Assembly (NCBI RefSeq): GCF_002886045.1
Contig: NZ_CP025791.1
Span: 4,231,001-4,295,000, forward strand
Direction of reading: 5' to 3'
Length of the DNA stretch: 64,000 nucleotides
Source of the DNA: Flavivirga eckloniae
Lineage (GTDB): Bacteria > Bacteroidota > Bacteroidia > Flavobacteriales > Flavobacteriaceae
Shown here piece after piece: positions 11,145 through 20,132 of this stretch (positions are counted from its first letter, which is position 1; every line of letters begins with the position of its first letter). A program made the translations under genes and the position numbers. The notes beneath the pieces are model-generated. The model saw only the letters and a program-made list of their open reading frames with translations. It had not been told where the DNA came from and did not search any database.

Positions 11145-11468
11145 AAACTTATTTTGGTATAAGTTTTATTCAGAAAATATGATAGCGAGGGGCATTTATT
11201 CCTAATATAAATTTATCCCGACCAAACCATAGGAACATTTTAAGAAAAGCATTATTAAAATCTTAATGTTGGTTTAAAATGTATATCCTTAAGAACATTT
11301 TTGTTCTTAAGTGAACTACTTTGAAAAAACATGCAACCCCAGGCCGCGAATTTCATATGATATTCATTTTAAGAAATTATTCTAATTGAACAAGAAATAA
11401 TCAAACAAGTATAACAATTAAAAAAATAGGTCTGTGGCTTAAACAAAAATAAGAGGAAGCCTACAGAC
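11145..11468 (+). promoter_or_regulatory. Structured leader upstream of the DUF1080 gene
   Basis: The 930-base gap from 10555 to 11486 has no coding frame but holds three clear hairpins: AAACTTAT/ATAAGTTT at 11145-11166, CTTAAGAACA/TGTTCTTAAG at 11288-11311, and GTCTGTGGCTT/AAGCC(T)ACAGAC at 11430-11468, which ends 18 bases before the ATG. They could be regulatory RNA structures or DNA-binding palindromes. Confidence 0.4.
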
Positions 11469-11486
11469 TACTACAATATTATAAAA

Positions 11487-13772
11487 ATGAAAAACAAAAA
11501 TTATATATGCTACTTTATAGTGGCCCTATTAAGTATAAGTAGTTTAACTGCTCAGGAACAATTATGGAAAGGAACTTTCGACGGTTGGGAGTTTGGCTTT
11601 AGAGATGGTAGAGAAGGTAAAGGCACTCGAGACGATTTTTGGAAAATCGGTCCTAATGGAGAACTACATGCTACAGGAGGTAACAATTACTGGCAACAAA
11701 GCGGTATGCGTACCGTAAAAACTTATGGTGATTATGAGTTGACATTGGAGTATAAATGGATTACAACAGGTGAAGAAGTAGATGGAAATAGTGGTATTTA
11801 TATACACGGAGAAAATAATTTTGCTCAAGATAGAGGTGCATTTCCGAATTCTATAGAGGTTGAGTTAAAAAAAGGTAATGCGGGAGCCTTTATAAAAAAT
11901 GGGCTAGATATGACGGCAACGGGGCATAGACCTAGTATACCCGTTGATCCTAAAAGCAAAGAAGTACCTAGGGATCCCGGTAATAGTAATATTAAAATAA
12001 CAGAGTTTTTAGATGGTAACTGGAATTATCTGACCATACGAAGTATAGAAGGGAAAATTTCGGTTACACTTAATGGTATCGATGTTAATTCGGGTATCGT
12101 GCATAAAAACGGGAAGCGCATAACTTCTGGTTATATAACATTGCAATCTGCATTAAAGGATATCGCTTTTAGAAACATTCAAATAAAAGAGATAGATGCA
12201 TGTATTATTACTCCTTACTTGTATGATAAAAATCCTATTGTTAATGGTGCGATGAGACAAGATGATTATGCTGAGACCGAAATTGGAGGTACAGTGTATC
12301 TTAATCCAGCTTTTGGCGGTCTGGAAGGTACTGTGTCCTGGACAGGGCCTAATGGTTTTAGTCATGAAAAAGGACTTGTAATTATTAAAGATATTCAGGA
12401 AGATGACCTGGGAATTTACACCGTTACTTTTACTGGTAAAAGAGGATGTGTTGTTAGTCATGACTTTGAAGTAGGGTTTGGAAAAAAAATTGAGATCAAG
12501 AAAACAGCTTTTTTACTTTCAAGTAACTCATCAACAAAAGAACAATTATGGAAAGGAACTTTCGACGGTTGGGAGTTTGGCTTTAGAGATGGTAGAGAAG
12601 GTAAAGGCACTCGAGACGATTTTTGGAAAATCGGTCCTAATGGAGAACTACACGCTACAGGAGGTAATAATTACTGGCGACAAAGTGGTATGCGTACAGC
12701 AAAAACTTATAGTGATTATACATTAACATTTGAGTACAAATGGATAACTCTTGGTGATGGGGATAAAGATGGAAATAGCGGCATTTGGATTCATGGAGAA
12801 AACAATTGGAAGCAAGACAATGGGGGCTACCCAAACTCTATAGAAGTACAGCTTAAAAAAGGAGAAGCAGGAGACCTCCTTAGAAAAGGGCTTGAGGTAG
12901 CTGCAGAGCCAAACTATCCTAATGTGGGCAGCAGACCGGAACGATTACCTAAACGTTTTTATTCTGAGCAGCCTATACCAGAATATACAGATGGAACATG
13001 GAATAAAATGAGTATAACAGTTATAGAAGGTAAAATTAGTGTATATCTTAATGATAGATTGATTAATGCAGGTACCATAAGTAAAAATGGAGAGCGAGTT
13101 ACTTCAGGATATATCACATTTCAATCTGAATTAAAGGATTTAGCTTTTAAAAATGTTTATATTGAAGAGATAGAATCGTGCAAGGTTAATCCAGCCGTGT
13201 ATGATAAACATTCAATTGAGAGCAGTTCAACGAGACTAGGTGATTATGCAGAAGTAGAGATTGGAGGTTTTGCGTTATTGGCTCCACATAATTGGCTTGA
13301 AGGTATTTGGTCTTGGACAGGACCTAATGGTTTTAGTCATGAAGGAAAATATGTAAGAATTGAAAATGTTAAAGAAACTCAACTAGGAATTTATACAGTT
13401 ACTTTTACAGGTAAAAGAGGATGTACTGTTTCTCATGATTTTGAAATAGGTCTTAATAAAGAGCCAAATATTGAAACGGTTTCTGGTAAAGCTGCTCCGA
13501 AAAATATAGAAGGAAAGATAGTCGATAATAACAAGATTTTTGTTGCTAATGCAACCAATGATAAAGCTTTTACAGTTTATTTTAACGACCAGAAGTTATC
13601 AAGTATAGTCATTTATAATGCTGCCGGTCAGGAAGTATACAAAAACACTCTTAAGAATCAAGGTGCTGAGAAATCATTATTTGTAAACCAAAATTTCCTA
13701 CCGGGATTATATATACTACTAGCTACAGATTCCAAAGGTAATGCAACAAGTACCAAGTTCTTGGTTAACTAA
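11487..13772 (+). CDS. Secreted protein with two DUF1080 domains and a T9SS sorting domain
   Basis: 761 residues: signal peptide (1-22, ending SSLTAQ), DUF1080 / 3-keto-disaccharide hydrolase-like domain (about 25-220), a short Ig/PKD-like domain with WTGPNGFSHE and YTVTFTGKRGC motifs (about 240-330), then a second DUF1080 domain (about 351-560) and a second WTGPNGFSHE module. A C-terminal type A sorting domain (about 690-761: SIVIYNAAGQEVYKN, GLYILLATDSKG) would direct export through T9SS. The family has a concanavalin-like fold and is tied to carbohydrate binding or cleavage; the substrate is unknown. The starts of the two DUF1080 modules are identical over 113 bases (11556-11668 and 12540-12652), then diverge, a sign of recent duplication or gene conversion. 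Confidence 0.85.
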   Translation: MKNKNYICYFIVALLSISSLTAQEQLWKGTFDGWEFGFRDGREGKGTRDDFWKIGPNGELHATGGNNYWQQSGMRTVKTYGDYELTLEYKWITTGEEVDGNSGIYIHGENNFAQDRGAFPNSIEVELKKGNAGAFIKNGLDMTATGHRPSIPVDPKSKEVPRDPGNSNIKITEFLDGNWNYLTIRSIEGKISVTLNGIDVNSGIVHKNGKRITSGYITLQSALKDIAFRNIQIKEIDACIITPYLYDKNPIVNGAMRQDDYAETEIGGTVYLNPAFGGLEGTVSWTGPNGFSHEKGLVIIKDIQEDDLGIYTVTFTGKRGCVVSHDFEVGFGKKIEIKKTAFLLSSNSSTKEQLWKGTFDGWEFGFRDGREGKGTRDDFWKIGPNGELHATGGNNYWRQSGMRTAKTYSDYTLTFEYKWITLGDGDKDGNSGIWIHGENNWKQDNGGYPNSIEVQLKKGEAGDLLRKGLEVAAEPNYPNVGSRPERLPKRFYSEQPIPEYTDGTWNKMSITVIEGKISVYLNDRLINAGTISKNGERVTSGYITFQSELKDLAFKNVYIEEIESCKVNPAVYDKHSIESSSTRLGDYAEVEIGGFALLAPHNWLEGIWSWTGPNGFSHEGKYVRIENVKETQLGIYTVTFTGKRGCTVSHDFEIGLNKEPNIETVSGKAAPKNIEGKIVDNNKIFVANATNDKAFTVYFNDQKLSSIVIYNAAGQEVYKNTLKNQGAEKSLFVNQNFLPGLYILLATDSKGNATSTKFLVN

Positions 13773-13842
13773 TTTTAAAGTAATAAACAAGATTTTTCGT
13801 CCTTATTAGGATAAATGTTAAAAAGCCTTATTATTTAATCAT

Positions 13843-13876
13843 AAAACCCCTTAAAACCATGTTTTTAGGGGTTTTT
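13843..13876 (+). terminator. Intrinsic terminator
   Basis: AAAACCCCTTAAAA pairs with TTTTTAGGGGTTTT across a CCATG loop and ends in T's. It closes the DUF1080 gene. Confidence 0.85.
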
Positions 13877-14052
13877 ATATGCTTTGTATGAAACTAGTAT
13901 TTAAGCTATAGTGCCCCCAAAACTTTTTGCAATGTATTGTAAAATCACTATGTAATTGATTTTTGGGAATGACTTCAAAAGCCCTTATAGGTATTTACTA
14001 GTTTAAAGTTGAATTGTTTTTTGGGACTATAGGACAAAAGTAAAATATGGAC

Positions 14053-14319
14053 TTACTCTCTATACAAGAAATAACTATTAACCAAGTCTATATACAAGCG
14101 TTTAGCTTCATCTTCGCTAATGTTTTTAGCTTGAAATAACGCATTGGTTTTAAAAGCATTAATTATGGGTTTTTTGCTTCGAGGTCTACCATAATCGTTA
14201 GTAGCTTTTTTGTAGTATGCATATAATTTCAAAAGTGTATCAGCTGGAAATGGATCGGTATGAGCATTCACCCTGTCTACTGCTTTAAGAAACTCTATGT
14301 CTAAATCTTTTTCGCCCAT
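14053..14319 (-). CDS. Acyl-CoA-binding protein
   Basis: 88 residues, the size of a single ACBP domain. It shows the family pattern of four helices: FLKAVDRVN, then LLKLYAYYKKATNDYG, the YKKAT segment that contacts CoA, and AKRLYIDLV at the end. Such proteins bind and buffer long-chain acyl-CoA in the cytoplasm. The ATG lies 3 bases after the psd stop, so it is the last gene of a psd operon. An acyl-CoA buffer beside phospholipid synthesis fits that pathway. Confidence 0.9.
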   Translation of the reverse strand: MGEKDLDIEFLKAVDRVNAHTDPFPADTLLKLYAYYKKATNDYGRPRSKKPIINAFKTNALFQAKNISEDEAKRLYIDLVNSYFLYRE

Positions 14320-14322
14320 TCA

Positions 14323-14973
14323 TTAGATTTCTGCAATAACACTTTCGCCACCGCGAACTTTTTGGTTAAGTTGTACTTTTATATTGGTGTCCAGAGGTAA
14401 AAATAAATCTACTCTCGATCCAAATTTAATAAAACCACTATCGCCCCCTTGTTGGGCTTTATCATTTAGTTTGGCATAGTTTACAATGCGTTTTGCTAAA
14501 GCACCTGCAATCTGTCTGTAAAGCACTTTACCGTAGGTTTCATTTTCTACCACAACAGTTGTGCGTTCGTTTTCTTCGCTTGCTTTAGGGTGCCATGCCA
14601 CTAAATATTTGCCGGGATGATATTTGCTAAAAATAACATTTCCACCAATAGGGTAACGCGTAACATGTACATTTATTGGAGACATAAAAACGCTTACTTG
14701 CAAGCGTTTTTCTTTAAAGTATTCTTTTTCAAAAACTTCTTCAATAACAACAACTTTTCCATCAACAGGAGAAACCACTTGTTTACTATTAAGTGAGGTA
14801 TGTCGTTTAGGGTTTCTAAAAAACTGAAGTATAAGTATTAAAAATACAAGCAGTACAATTAGAATAAGCATTCTCAACCATCCAATTTGAATGAAATTAT
14901 CAACTAATAAAGAGGATGCAATTGTAAATACAAAAGTTATAATTATAATTTTATGGCCTTCTTTATGAAACAT
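14323..14973 (-). CDS. psd: Phosphatidylserine decarboxylase (short form)
   Basis: Makes phosphatidylethanolamine by decarboxylating phosphatidylserine at the inner membrane. 216 residues, the compact form found in many Bacteroidota. Two hydrophobic helices (about 8-28 and 34-51) anchor the N-terminus. FFRNPKR (51-57), SPVDGKV (68-74) and NVHVTRYPIGG (101-111) are family blocks. The self-cleavage site that generates the pyruvoyl group is G185-S186 in FIKFGSRVD. The start overlaps the end of cdsA by 11 bases, which implies translational coupling. Confidence 0.94.
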   Translation of the reverse strand: MFHKEGHKIIIITFVFTIASSLLVDNFIQIGWLRMLILIVLLVFLILILQFFRNPKRHTSLNSKQVVSPVDGKVVVIEEVFEKEYFKEKRLQVSVFMSPINVHVTRYPIGGNVIFSKYHPGKYLVAWHPKASEENERTTVVVENETYGKVLYRQIAGALAKRIVNYAKLNDKAQQGGDSGFIKFGSRVDLFLPLDTNIKVQLNQKVRGGESVIAEI

Positions 14974-15784
14974 ATTGTAAAAGTCTTAAAAATAAATATA
15001 TAAAAGGTGCTGCAAAAATAATACTGTCCAGTCGATCTAATAATCCACCGTGTCCAGGCATAATTACACCACTATCTTTAACATTGGCTTGTCTCTTAAA
15101 CTTAGACTCTATTAAATCTCCTAGAGTACCGAAAACACTTATTATAATGCTTAAAATTAGCCAACTTGTAAAGCCTAATAACCCCGTAAAGGTAGCAATA
15201 AAATAGCTTGCTACACACGAAAAAAATAATCCGCCAAGAAAACCTTCTACGGTTTTTTTAGGCGAAATCTTTTCAAAAAGCTTTTGTTTTCCAAAGTTTT
15301 TGCCAACTAAATAGGCAAATGTATCGTTTACCCAAACTAGAATAAAAGACCCTAATAAAATGTTCGGATCGTAGTCTTCGTTATAATTGGCTATTAAAAC
15401 TAAAAATACAAAAGCACTGGATATATAAAATGTTGTAAGTATAAACCGTTTAGAAGCAAAGAGCGGAATTGTTTTCTCCGAGAATAAATCTTTTATTAAA
15501 AACAGCTCGACAAAAATGGTAACCACCATAAGAATTTGAGTAGCTTCATCTAAACCCTTATCTGTATTTAAAACCGATTGCCAATAACCGAAAACAGCAT
15601 ACAGTATAATAAAAATAATGTAAGGGATAATACTTTTTAGGTGAATGAGTTTTTTAAACTCGCCCATACAAACCAATCCAAAACCAAAAAAAAGTACTAT
15701 TAATAATTGTTCGTAATTCAGGCATAGAATTAATAGCAAGACATAGAGTAGTCCAGAAAGTGACCGAATAAGAATTTCTTTCAT
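14963..15784 (-). CDS. cdsA: Phosphatidate cytidylyltransferase
   Basis: Forms CDP-diacylglycerol from phosphatidic acid and CTP, the entry step to phosphatidylserine and other phospholipids. 273 residues, highly hydrophobic with about eight membrane helices. The CDP-DAG synthase signature is near the C-terminus: GDLIESKFKRQANVKDSG, then MPGHGGLLDRLDS, with the conserved Asp residues. It sits one base downstream of the LUD gene and overlaps psd, so LUD-cdsA-psd-acbP read as one transcript. Confidence 0.95.
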   Translation of the reverse strand: MKEILIRSLSGLLYVLLLILCLNYEQLLIVLFFGFGLVCMGEFKKLIHLKSIIPYIIFIILYAVFGYWQSVLNTDKGLDEATQILMVVTIFVELFLIKDLFSEKTIPLFASKRFILTTFYISSAFVFLVLIANYNEDYDPNILLGSFILVWVNDTFAYLVGKNFGKQKLFEKISPKKTVEGFLGGLFFSCVASYFIATFTGLLGFTSWLILSIIISVFGTLGDLIESKFKRQANVKDSGVIMPGHGGLLDRLDSIIFAAPFIYLFLRLLQYVS

Positions 15785-15785
15785 T

Positions 15786-16394
15786 CTATAAATCTTCTAA
15801 GAGTAGTAGGTAAAGATTTTTTGCACTACTACCATAACTTAAGAAATCTTTTTCGTCCCCAGATTTAAAATGTTTAATGGTTGTAATATTTGTTGGGATT
15901 TTTTGCCTGTTTTTAGATTTTATACCACGTAAACCTTCCCCGATATTTTCAACAATTTGGCTTGTGGTAGCATACACGATAAAGTTTACTGGTAATTCAG
16001 GAAGCTTTTTTTCGAATATTTGTTTTGAAGTGATAAGTAATGATCCATCATTAGCTATAAGGTTCTCACAGGTTGTTAAAAAGAACGTTGAATCACTTAC
16101 CTTATTAGTATCTTTTAAATTTGAATTTGTAAACCTATCTTTTAAATTATCGTCGAATAACAGCGCCTTTTTTTCTTTCCAGTCATTCTCTTCAAGAATA
16201 TATTCTAAGTTGGAATATATTTCGTTTAAATTTTCGCAATACAAGAACTTACCACCATTGGCTTTAAAGTTTATAGTAAACCTTTCGTCAATTGGTATTT
16301 TTATTTCCGGCATATATTTGCCTCTATCGTCAGATTTCAACTCTTCGCCTGAACGGCTAGATTTGGAACCAAAAATTTTTCTAAAAAGGCTCAT
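15786..16394 (-). CDS. LUD domain protein (LutC/YkgG-like)
   Basis: 202 residues. The C-terminal two thirds fits the LUD (DUF162) fold: FFLTTCENLIANDGSLLITS, split as 'TTCENLIANDGSLL' and 'ITSKQIFEKKLPELP', then VIVYATTSQIV-like and LRGIKSKNRQKIPTNITTIKHFKSGDEKD, seen at 'LRGIKSKNRQ'. LUD proteins are linked to lactate oxidation in LutABC systems, but this one has no lutA or lutB beside it. It leads the cdsA-psd-acbP cluster. Its role there is unknown. Confidence 0.8.
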   Translation of the reverse strand: MSLFRKIFGSKSSRSGEELKSDDRGKYMPEIKIPIDERFTINFKANGGKFLYCENLNEIYSNLEYILEENDWKEKKALLFDDNLKDRFTNSNLKDTNKVSDSTFFLTTCENLIANDGSLLITSKQIFEKKLPELPVNFIVYATTSQIVENIGEGLRGIKSKNRQKIPTNITTIKHFKSGDEKDFLSYGSSAKNLYLLLLEDL

Positions 16395-16514
16395 TTAGGT
16401 GCAGCTATTAACAGAATTTTTTTAGAGGTTTATCAAATATAAAAAATCTTAAATTAACCATACGATTAATTTAAGATTTTTACTAAAAGCTTAACAAAAT
16501 ATACGATTAACTGT

Positions 16515-18455
16515 TTATTTATCTAAATTTTCCTGCTCTTCTTTTTCGAAAGCACGTTTTCCAAATATTTTTTCCAAGTTATCCTTAAAGATCACTTCTT
16601 TTTCCAGAAGTTCTTCTGCCAGCTCTGTTAGCTTGTCTTTATTGTCTTCAAGCAATTTAACGGCACGTCGGTATTGCTTTTCTATGATATCTGAAATCTC
16701 TTTATCAATCAATTCTGCAGTTTGCTCACTATAAGGTTTTGTAAAACCATATTCGCTTTGTCCTGAGTCGTAATACGTTAAATTACCAACTTTATCGCTT
16801 AGTCCGTAAATGGTAACCATGGCTCTGGCCTGTTTGGTTACTTTTTCCAGATCGCTAAGCGCTCCGGTAGATATTTTATCGAAAATTACTTTCTCGGCAG
16901 CACGACCACCAAGAGCAGCACACATTTCATCCAGCATTTGCTCTGGTCGAACAATTAAGCGCTCTTCAGGTAAGTACCATGCGGCTCCTAACGAGCGACC
17001 ACGAGGAACAATAGTTACTTTTACTAGAGGTGCAGCATGCTCAAGCATCCAGCTTACTGTAGCATGACCAGCTTCGTGGTAGGCAACAGCTTTTTTCTCA
17101 CTTGGTGTTATTATTTTGTTTTTCTTTTCTAAACCACCAATAATTCTATCTACAGCATCAAGAAAATCTTGTTTGTCTACCGCTTTCTTACCATTTCTGG
17201 CAGCTATCAAAGCAGCTTCGTTACAAACATTAGCTATATCTGCACCAGAGAATCCTGGAGTTTGTTTTGAAAGAAAATCGGTATCTAAATCTTTTGCCTT
17301 TTTTAGAGGTCTTAAATGCACCTCAAAAATTTCTTTACGCTCTCTAATGTCTGGTAAATCAACAAATATTTGTCTGTCAAAACGTCCAGCACGCATTAAG
17401 GCTTTATCTAAAATATCGGCTCTATTGGTTGCAGCAATTACAATAACATTAGTGTTGGTACCAAAACCATCCATCTCTGTTAGTAACTGGTTCAAGGTGT
17501 TTTCACGTTCGTCATTACTTCCAGACATAGCGTTTTTTCCTCTAGCACGTCCAATAGCATCTATCTCGTCAATAAAAATGATAGAAGGTGATTTTTCCTT
17601 GGCTTGCTTAAACAAGTCTCTTACACGAGATGCACCAACCCCAACAAACATTTCGACAAAATCTGAACCTGATAGTGAGAAGAACGGTACTTTAGCTTCA
17701 CCTGCAACAGCTCTGGCTAACAACGTCTTTCCTGTTCCCGGAGGGCCTACAAGTAAGGCGCCTTTTGGAATTTTACCACCTAGTGTTGTATATTTTTCTG
17801 GAAATTTAAGAAAGTCTACAATCTCCTGTACTTCTTCTTTAGCACCTTCTAAACCAGCAACATCCTTAAACGTTGTTTTTACTTCGGTGTTTTGGTCGAA
17901 AAGTTTTGCTTTGGATTTTCCAATATTGAAAATTTGTCCACCAGCACCTCCACCGGCACCACCAGACATACGTCGCATAATAAAGATCCAAACCCCAATA
18001 AGTAAAATAAAAGGTAGAATACCCATTAAAAGATTTCCCCAATCGTTGGTTTCGGTATCGAAAGTAATAATTGGTTTTGTGGCTAAGTCTTTAGTAACCT
18101 CGTTTAAACGGTTCTCAAAATTTTGAAGATCACCAAATTCAAATTTATAGTTTGGTAATCTTGTGGCAGAAGGTATAAGTGTTGTAGGTTTAGAGTTTTT
18201 ATGAACCTCCTTAGCCTCAGCTTCTCGGGTTAAATAAACTCTAGCAACACGTGTATTTTTTATAATATCGACCTTTTCAATATCGCCATCTTCCAAGAAA
18301 TGAAAGAAGTCTGAAGGCGTGGTAATGTTACCATCTTCGTAGCTTCCATTACTAAATAATTGAAAGCCCAAGAATACGGCTATTAATATACCATAAATCC
18401 AATATGGACTAAATTTAGGCTTTTTATCCTTTATATTTTTTTTATCGTTTGCCAT
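16515..18455 (-). CDS. ftsH: ATP-dependent zinc metalloprotease FtsH
   Basis: Membrane-bound AAA+ protease that extracts and degrades misfolded membrane proteins and some regulators. 646 residues: TM1 about 19-35, periplasmic domain 36-140, TM2 about 143-160, then a Gly-rich hinge. The AAA domain has Walker A GPPGTGKT at 237-244, Walker B IIFIDEID at 292-299 and the arginine-finger region near 357-361. The protease domain has the zinc site HEAGH at 460-464. It follows rsfS by 9 bases and is probably co-transcribed with it. Confidence 0.97.
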   Translation of the reverse strand: MANDKKNIKDKKPKFSPYWIYGILIAVFLGFQLFSNGSYEDGNITTPSDFFHFLEDGDIEKVDIIKNTRVARVYLTREAEAKEVHKNSKPTTLIPSATRLPNYKFEFGDLQNFENRLNEVTKDLATKPIITFDTETNDWGNLLMGILPFILLIGVWIFIMRRMSGGAGGGAGGQIFNIGKSKAKLFDQNTEVKTTFKDVAGLEGAKEEVQEIVDFLKFPEKYTTLGGKIPKGALLVGPPGTGKTLLARAVAGEAKVPFFSLSGSDFVEMFVGVGASRVRDLFKQAKEKSPSIIFIDEIDAIGRARGKNAMSGSNDERENTLNQLLTEMDGFGTNTNVIVIAATNRADILDKALMRAGRFDRQIFVDLPDIRERKEIFEVHLRPLKKAKDLDTDFLSKQTPGFSGADIANVCNEAALIAARNGKKAVDKQDFLDAVDRIIGGLEKKNKIITPSEKKAVAYHEAGHATVSWMLEHAAPLVKVTIVPRGRSLGAAWYLPEERLIVRPEQMLDEMCAALGGRAAEKVIFDKISTGALSDLEKVTKQARAMVTIYGLSDKVGNLTYYDSGQSEYGFTKPYSEQTAELIDKEISDIIEKQYRRAVKLLEDNKDKLTELAEELLEKEVIFKDNLEKIFGKRAFEKEEQENLDK

Positions 18456-18464
18456 CTGATTTTT

Positions 18465-18836
18465 TTAGTAGCTAGTTTCTATAAGTGTTGTTTTTGCATC
18501 GCCCCAAAGACTTTCAATATCATAATACTCACGAATGTGTTTTTGAAACACATGCACTACAACATTTACATAATCTATTAAAACCCACTCAGCGTTGTCT
18601 ACACCTTCTGTGTGCCAAGGATTATCTTTAAGTTCTTTGCTTACTTTTTTTTGTACTGAATTAACTATGGCGTTTACTTGAGTGTTTGAAGTACCTTCAC
18701 AAATTATAAAGTAATCGCAAACCGTATTTTCAATTTCTCTTAAGTCTAGAATATTTATTCCTTTTCCTTTAACATCTTCGATACCATTAATTATTACGGA
18801 TATTAGTTGATCTGCGCTTATATTTTCTTTCGCCAT
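18465..18836 (-). CDS. rsfS: Ribosomal silencing factor RsfS
   Basis: 123 residues, the normal length. RsfS binds ribosomal protein L14 (uL14) and blocks subunit joining when nutrients are short. Family blocks seen: KGINILDLREIENTVCDYFIIC (seen as 'ILDLREIENTVCDYFII'), GTSNTQVNAI, PWHTEGVDNAEWVLIDY and VVHVFQKHIREYYDIESLW. It starts the rsfS-ftsH pair. Confidence 0.96.
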   Translation of the reverse strand: MAKENISADQLISVIINGIEDVKGKGINILDLREIENTVCDYFIICEGTSNTQVNAIVNSVQKKVSKELKDNPWHTEGVDNAEWVLIDYVNVVVHVFQKHIREYYDIESLWGDAKTTLIETSY

Positions 18837-18855
18837 TAATTTTATTTAATTTATG

Positions 18856-18863
18856 CAAAGTTA
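18856..18863 (-). promoter_or_regulatory. Promoter -7 element for rsfS-ftsH
   Basis: Read on the minus strand this is TAACTTTG, a match to TAnnTTTG, 20 bases before the rsfS ATG. A good -33 element is not visible. Confidence 0.45.
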
Positions 18864-18929
18864 TTATTTTTTTAGTTCTTTATACTTTAAAATAATCATA
18901 AGATTTAAGAGAGCCACAATAACTTCAAT

Positions 18930-19661
18930 ATGCTTATAGTCAAACTTAATGCCATCGATTCTACAAATAGCTATTTACGAAAGCTTAGTGCTGAGGAAAT
19001 AGTAGAAGATTACACGACTATTATCGCAGAAAAACAGACGCAAGGGCGCGGACAAATGGGAACTGTGTGGGATTCGCAACCATCTAAAAATCTAACGTTT
19101 AGCGTATTTAAAGATGTTTCTAGAACTCAATTAGAAGACCCTTTTTATATTAGTATTGTTACTTCTTTAGCTTTACTAAAAACGCTTCAGTTTTTTTCAA
19201 TTTCTCGATTAAGTGTAAAGTGGCCGAACGACATTTTGTCAGAAGACAAGAAAATATGTGGCATATTAATAGAAAATGTCATAAAACAAAATAAGATTAA
19301 TGCCTCAATTATTGGTATTGGATTAAATGTAAATCAAACCAAATTCGAAAATTTACCTAAAGCATCGTCTTTAAAAATTATATCTGGAAAAGTTTTTAAC
19401 TTGGATGAAATAGTTCACGTCATTTTAAAAAACCTGGAGTTTTACTTTGACCTAATGGAAAAGGAACAATATGATATTTTAAAGAGTGAGTATGAAGCTT
19501 ATTTGTTTAGAAAAAATAAACCTTCAACATTTAAAGATGAAGAAGGTCTTGTGTTTTCTGGTTTTATAAAAGGTGTTTCCGAGTCTGGAAATCTTCAGGT
19601 CTTGCTTGAAGATGATATTATGGAAGAGTTCGACTTAAAAACAATTACTCTTTTGTATTAA
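18930..19661 (+). CDS. birA: Biotin--[acetyl-CoA-carboxylase] ligase
   Basis: Activates biotin as biotinyl-AMP and attaches it to the biotin carboxyl carrier protein, needed for fatty acid synthesis. 243 residues, the class I form without a DNA-binding domain. Motifs: DSTNSYLRKL near the N-terminus, QTQGRGQMGTVWDS (the biotin/ATP-binding GRGxxG loop), LTFSV, and LSVKWPNDI, with the catalytic-region lysine. A short C-terminal SH3-like domain follows. It is divergent from rsfS and convergent with the SRPBCC gene, overlapping it by 4 bases at the stops. Confidence 0.94.
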   Translation: MLIVKLNAIDSTNSYLRKLSAEEIVEDYTTIIAEKQTQGRGQMGTVWDSQPSKNLTFSVFKDVSRTQLEDPFYISIVTSLALLKTLQFFSISRLSVKWPNDILSEDKKICGILIENVIKQNKINASIIGIGLNVNQTKFENLPKASSLKIISGKVFNLDEIVHVILKNLEFYFDLMEKEQYDILKSEYEAYLFRKNKPSTFKDEEGLVFSGFIKGVSESGNLQVLLEDDIMEEFDLKTITLLY

Positions 19662-20053
19662 ATAGCGTTTGGTACACTAGTAGCAAGGGTTTCTATAAAT
19701 TTACTAATAGGTCCTTTTATCATCATTGCCATCATTGGATTAAAGTCGCCCGTAAATTTTAACTGTACTTCGCTGGAAGTTTCGTCAACTTCTGAAATAT
19801 TACCCTCTAATGAAAAATCTAATTTTCCACCGGCTGCACCCAAAACGACTTTGTTTGGAGCTATAGCTTCTTTCTTTTCTAGAACAATTTCTGGCATGCC
19901 TTTTAAGGCAAATAAGAACTTGTCGTTTTCTAAAACCTCAAATTTGCTAATATTTTCGGGCATTAAAGCTTCAAAGTTTTTAACATCTGATAAGAAATCG
20001 AATACCTCTTGCGATGATTTTTTAACGTTAACTTTTGGTGATTCTAAATTCAT
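19658..20053 (-). CDS. SRPBCC family protein
   Basis: 131 residues, the length of a single START/SRPBCC ligand-binding domain. Seen: KKSSQEVFDFLSDVKNFEALMPENI at the start (as 'EVFDFLSDVKNFEALMP'), a beta-rich middle, and a C-terminal helix after KFTGDFNPMMAMMIKGP. These proteins bind small hydrophobic molecules; the ligand here is unknown. It lies next to pyrE on the same strand and may be co-transcribed with it. Confidence 0.8.
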   Translation of the reverse strand: MNLESPKVNVKKSSQEVFDFLSDVKNFEALMPENISKFEVLENDKFLFALKGMPEIVLEKKEAIAPNKVVLGAAGGKLDFSLEGNISEVDETSSEVQLKFTGDFNPMMAMMIKGPISKFIETLATSVPNAI

Positions 20054-20132
20054 TCCTTTACTGTTTTTTGTTTGTTGTTATTTGTAAAGCTGTTTTTTTT
20101 ATTGTCGCAACTAAATAACAACAGTTGTCTTA

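Noticed and set aside
12153-12726. Extra open frames inside the DUF1080 gene on both strands
   Set aside because: They are shadows of the well-supported 761-residue frame, which has a signal peptide, two matching domains and a sorting domain.
17116-18126. 336-codon plus-strand frame opposite ftsH
   Set aside because: It is antisense to a fully conserved ftsH gene and has no recognisable domain; stop-free antisense frames are common opposite such genes.
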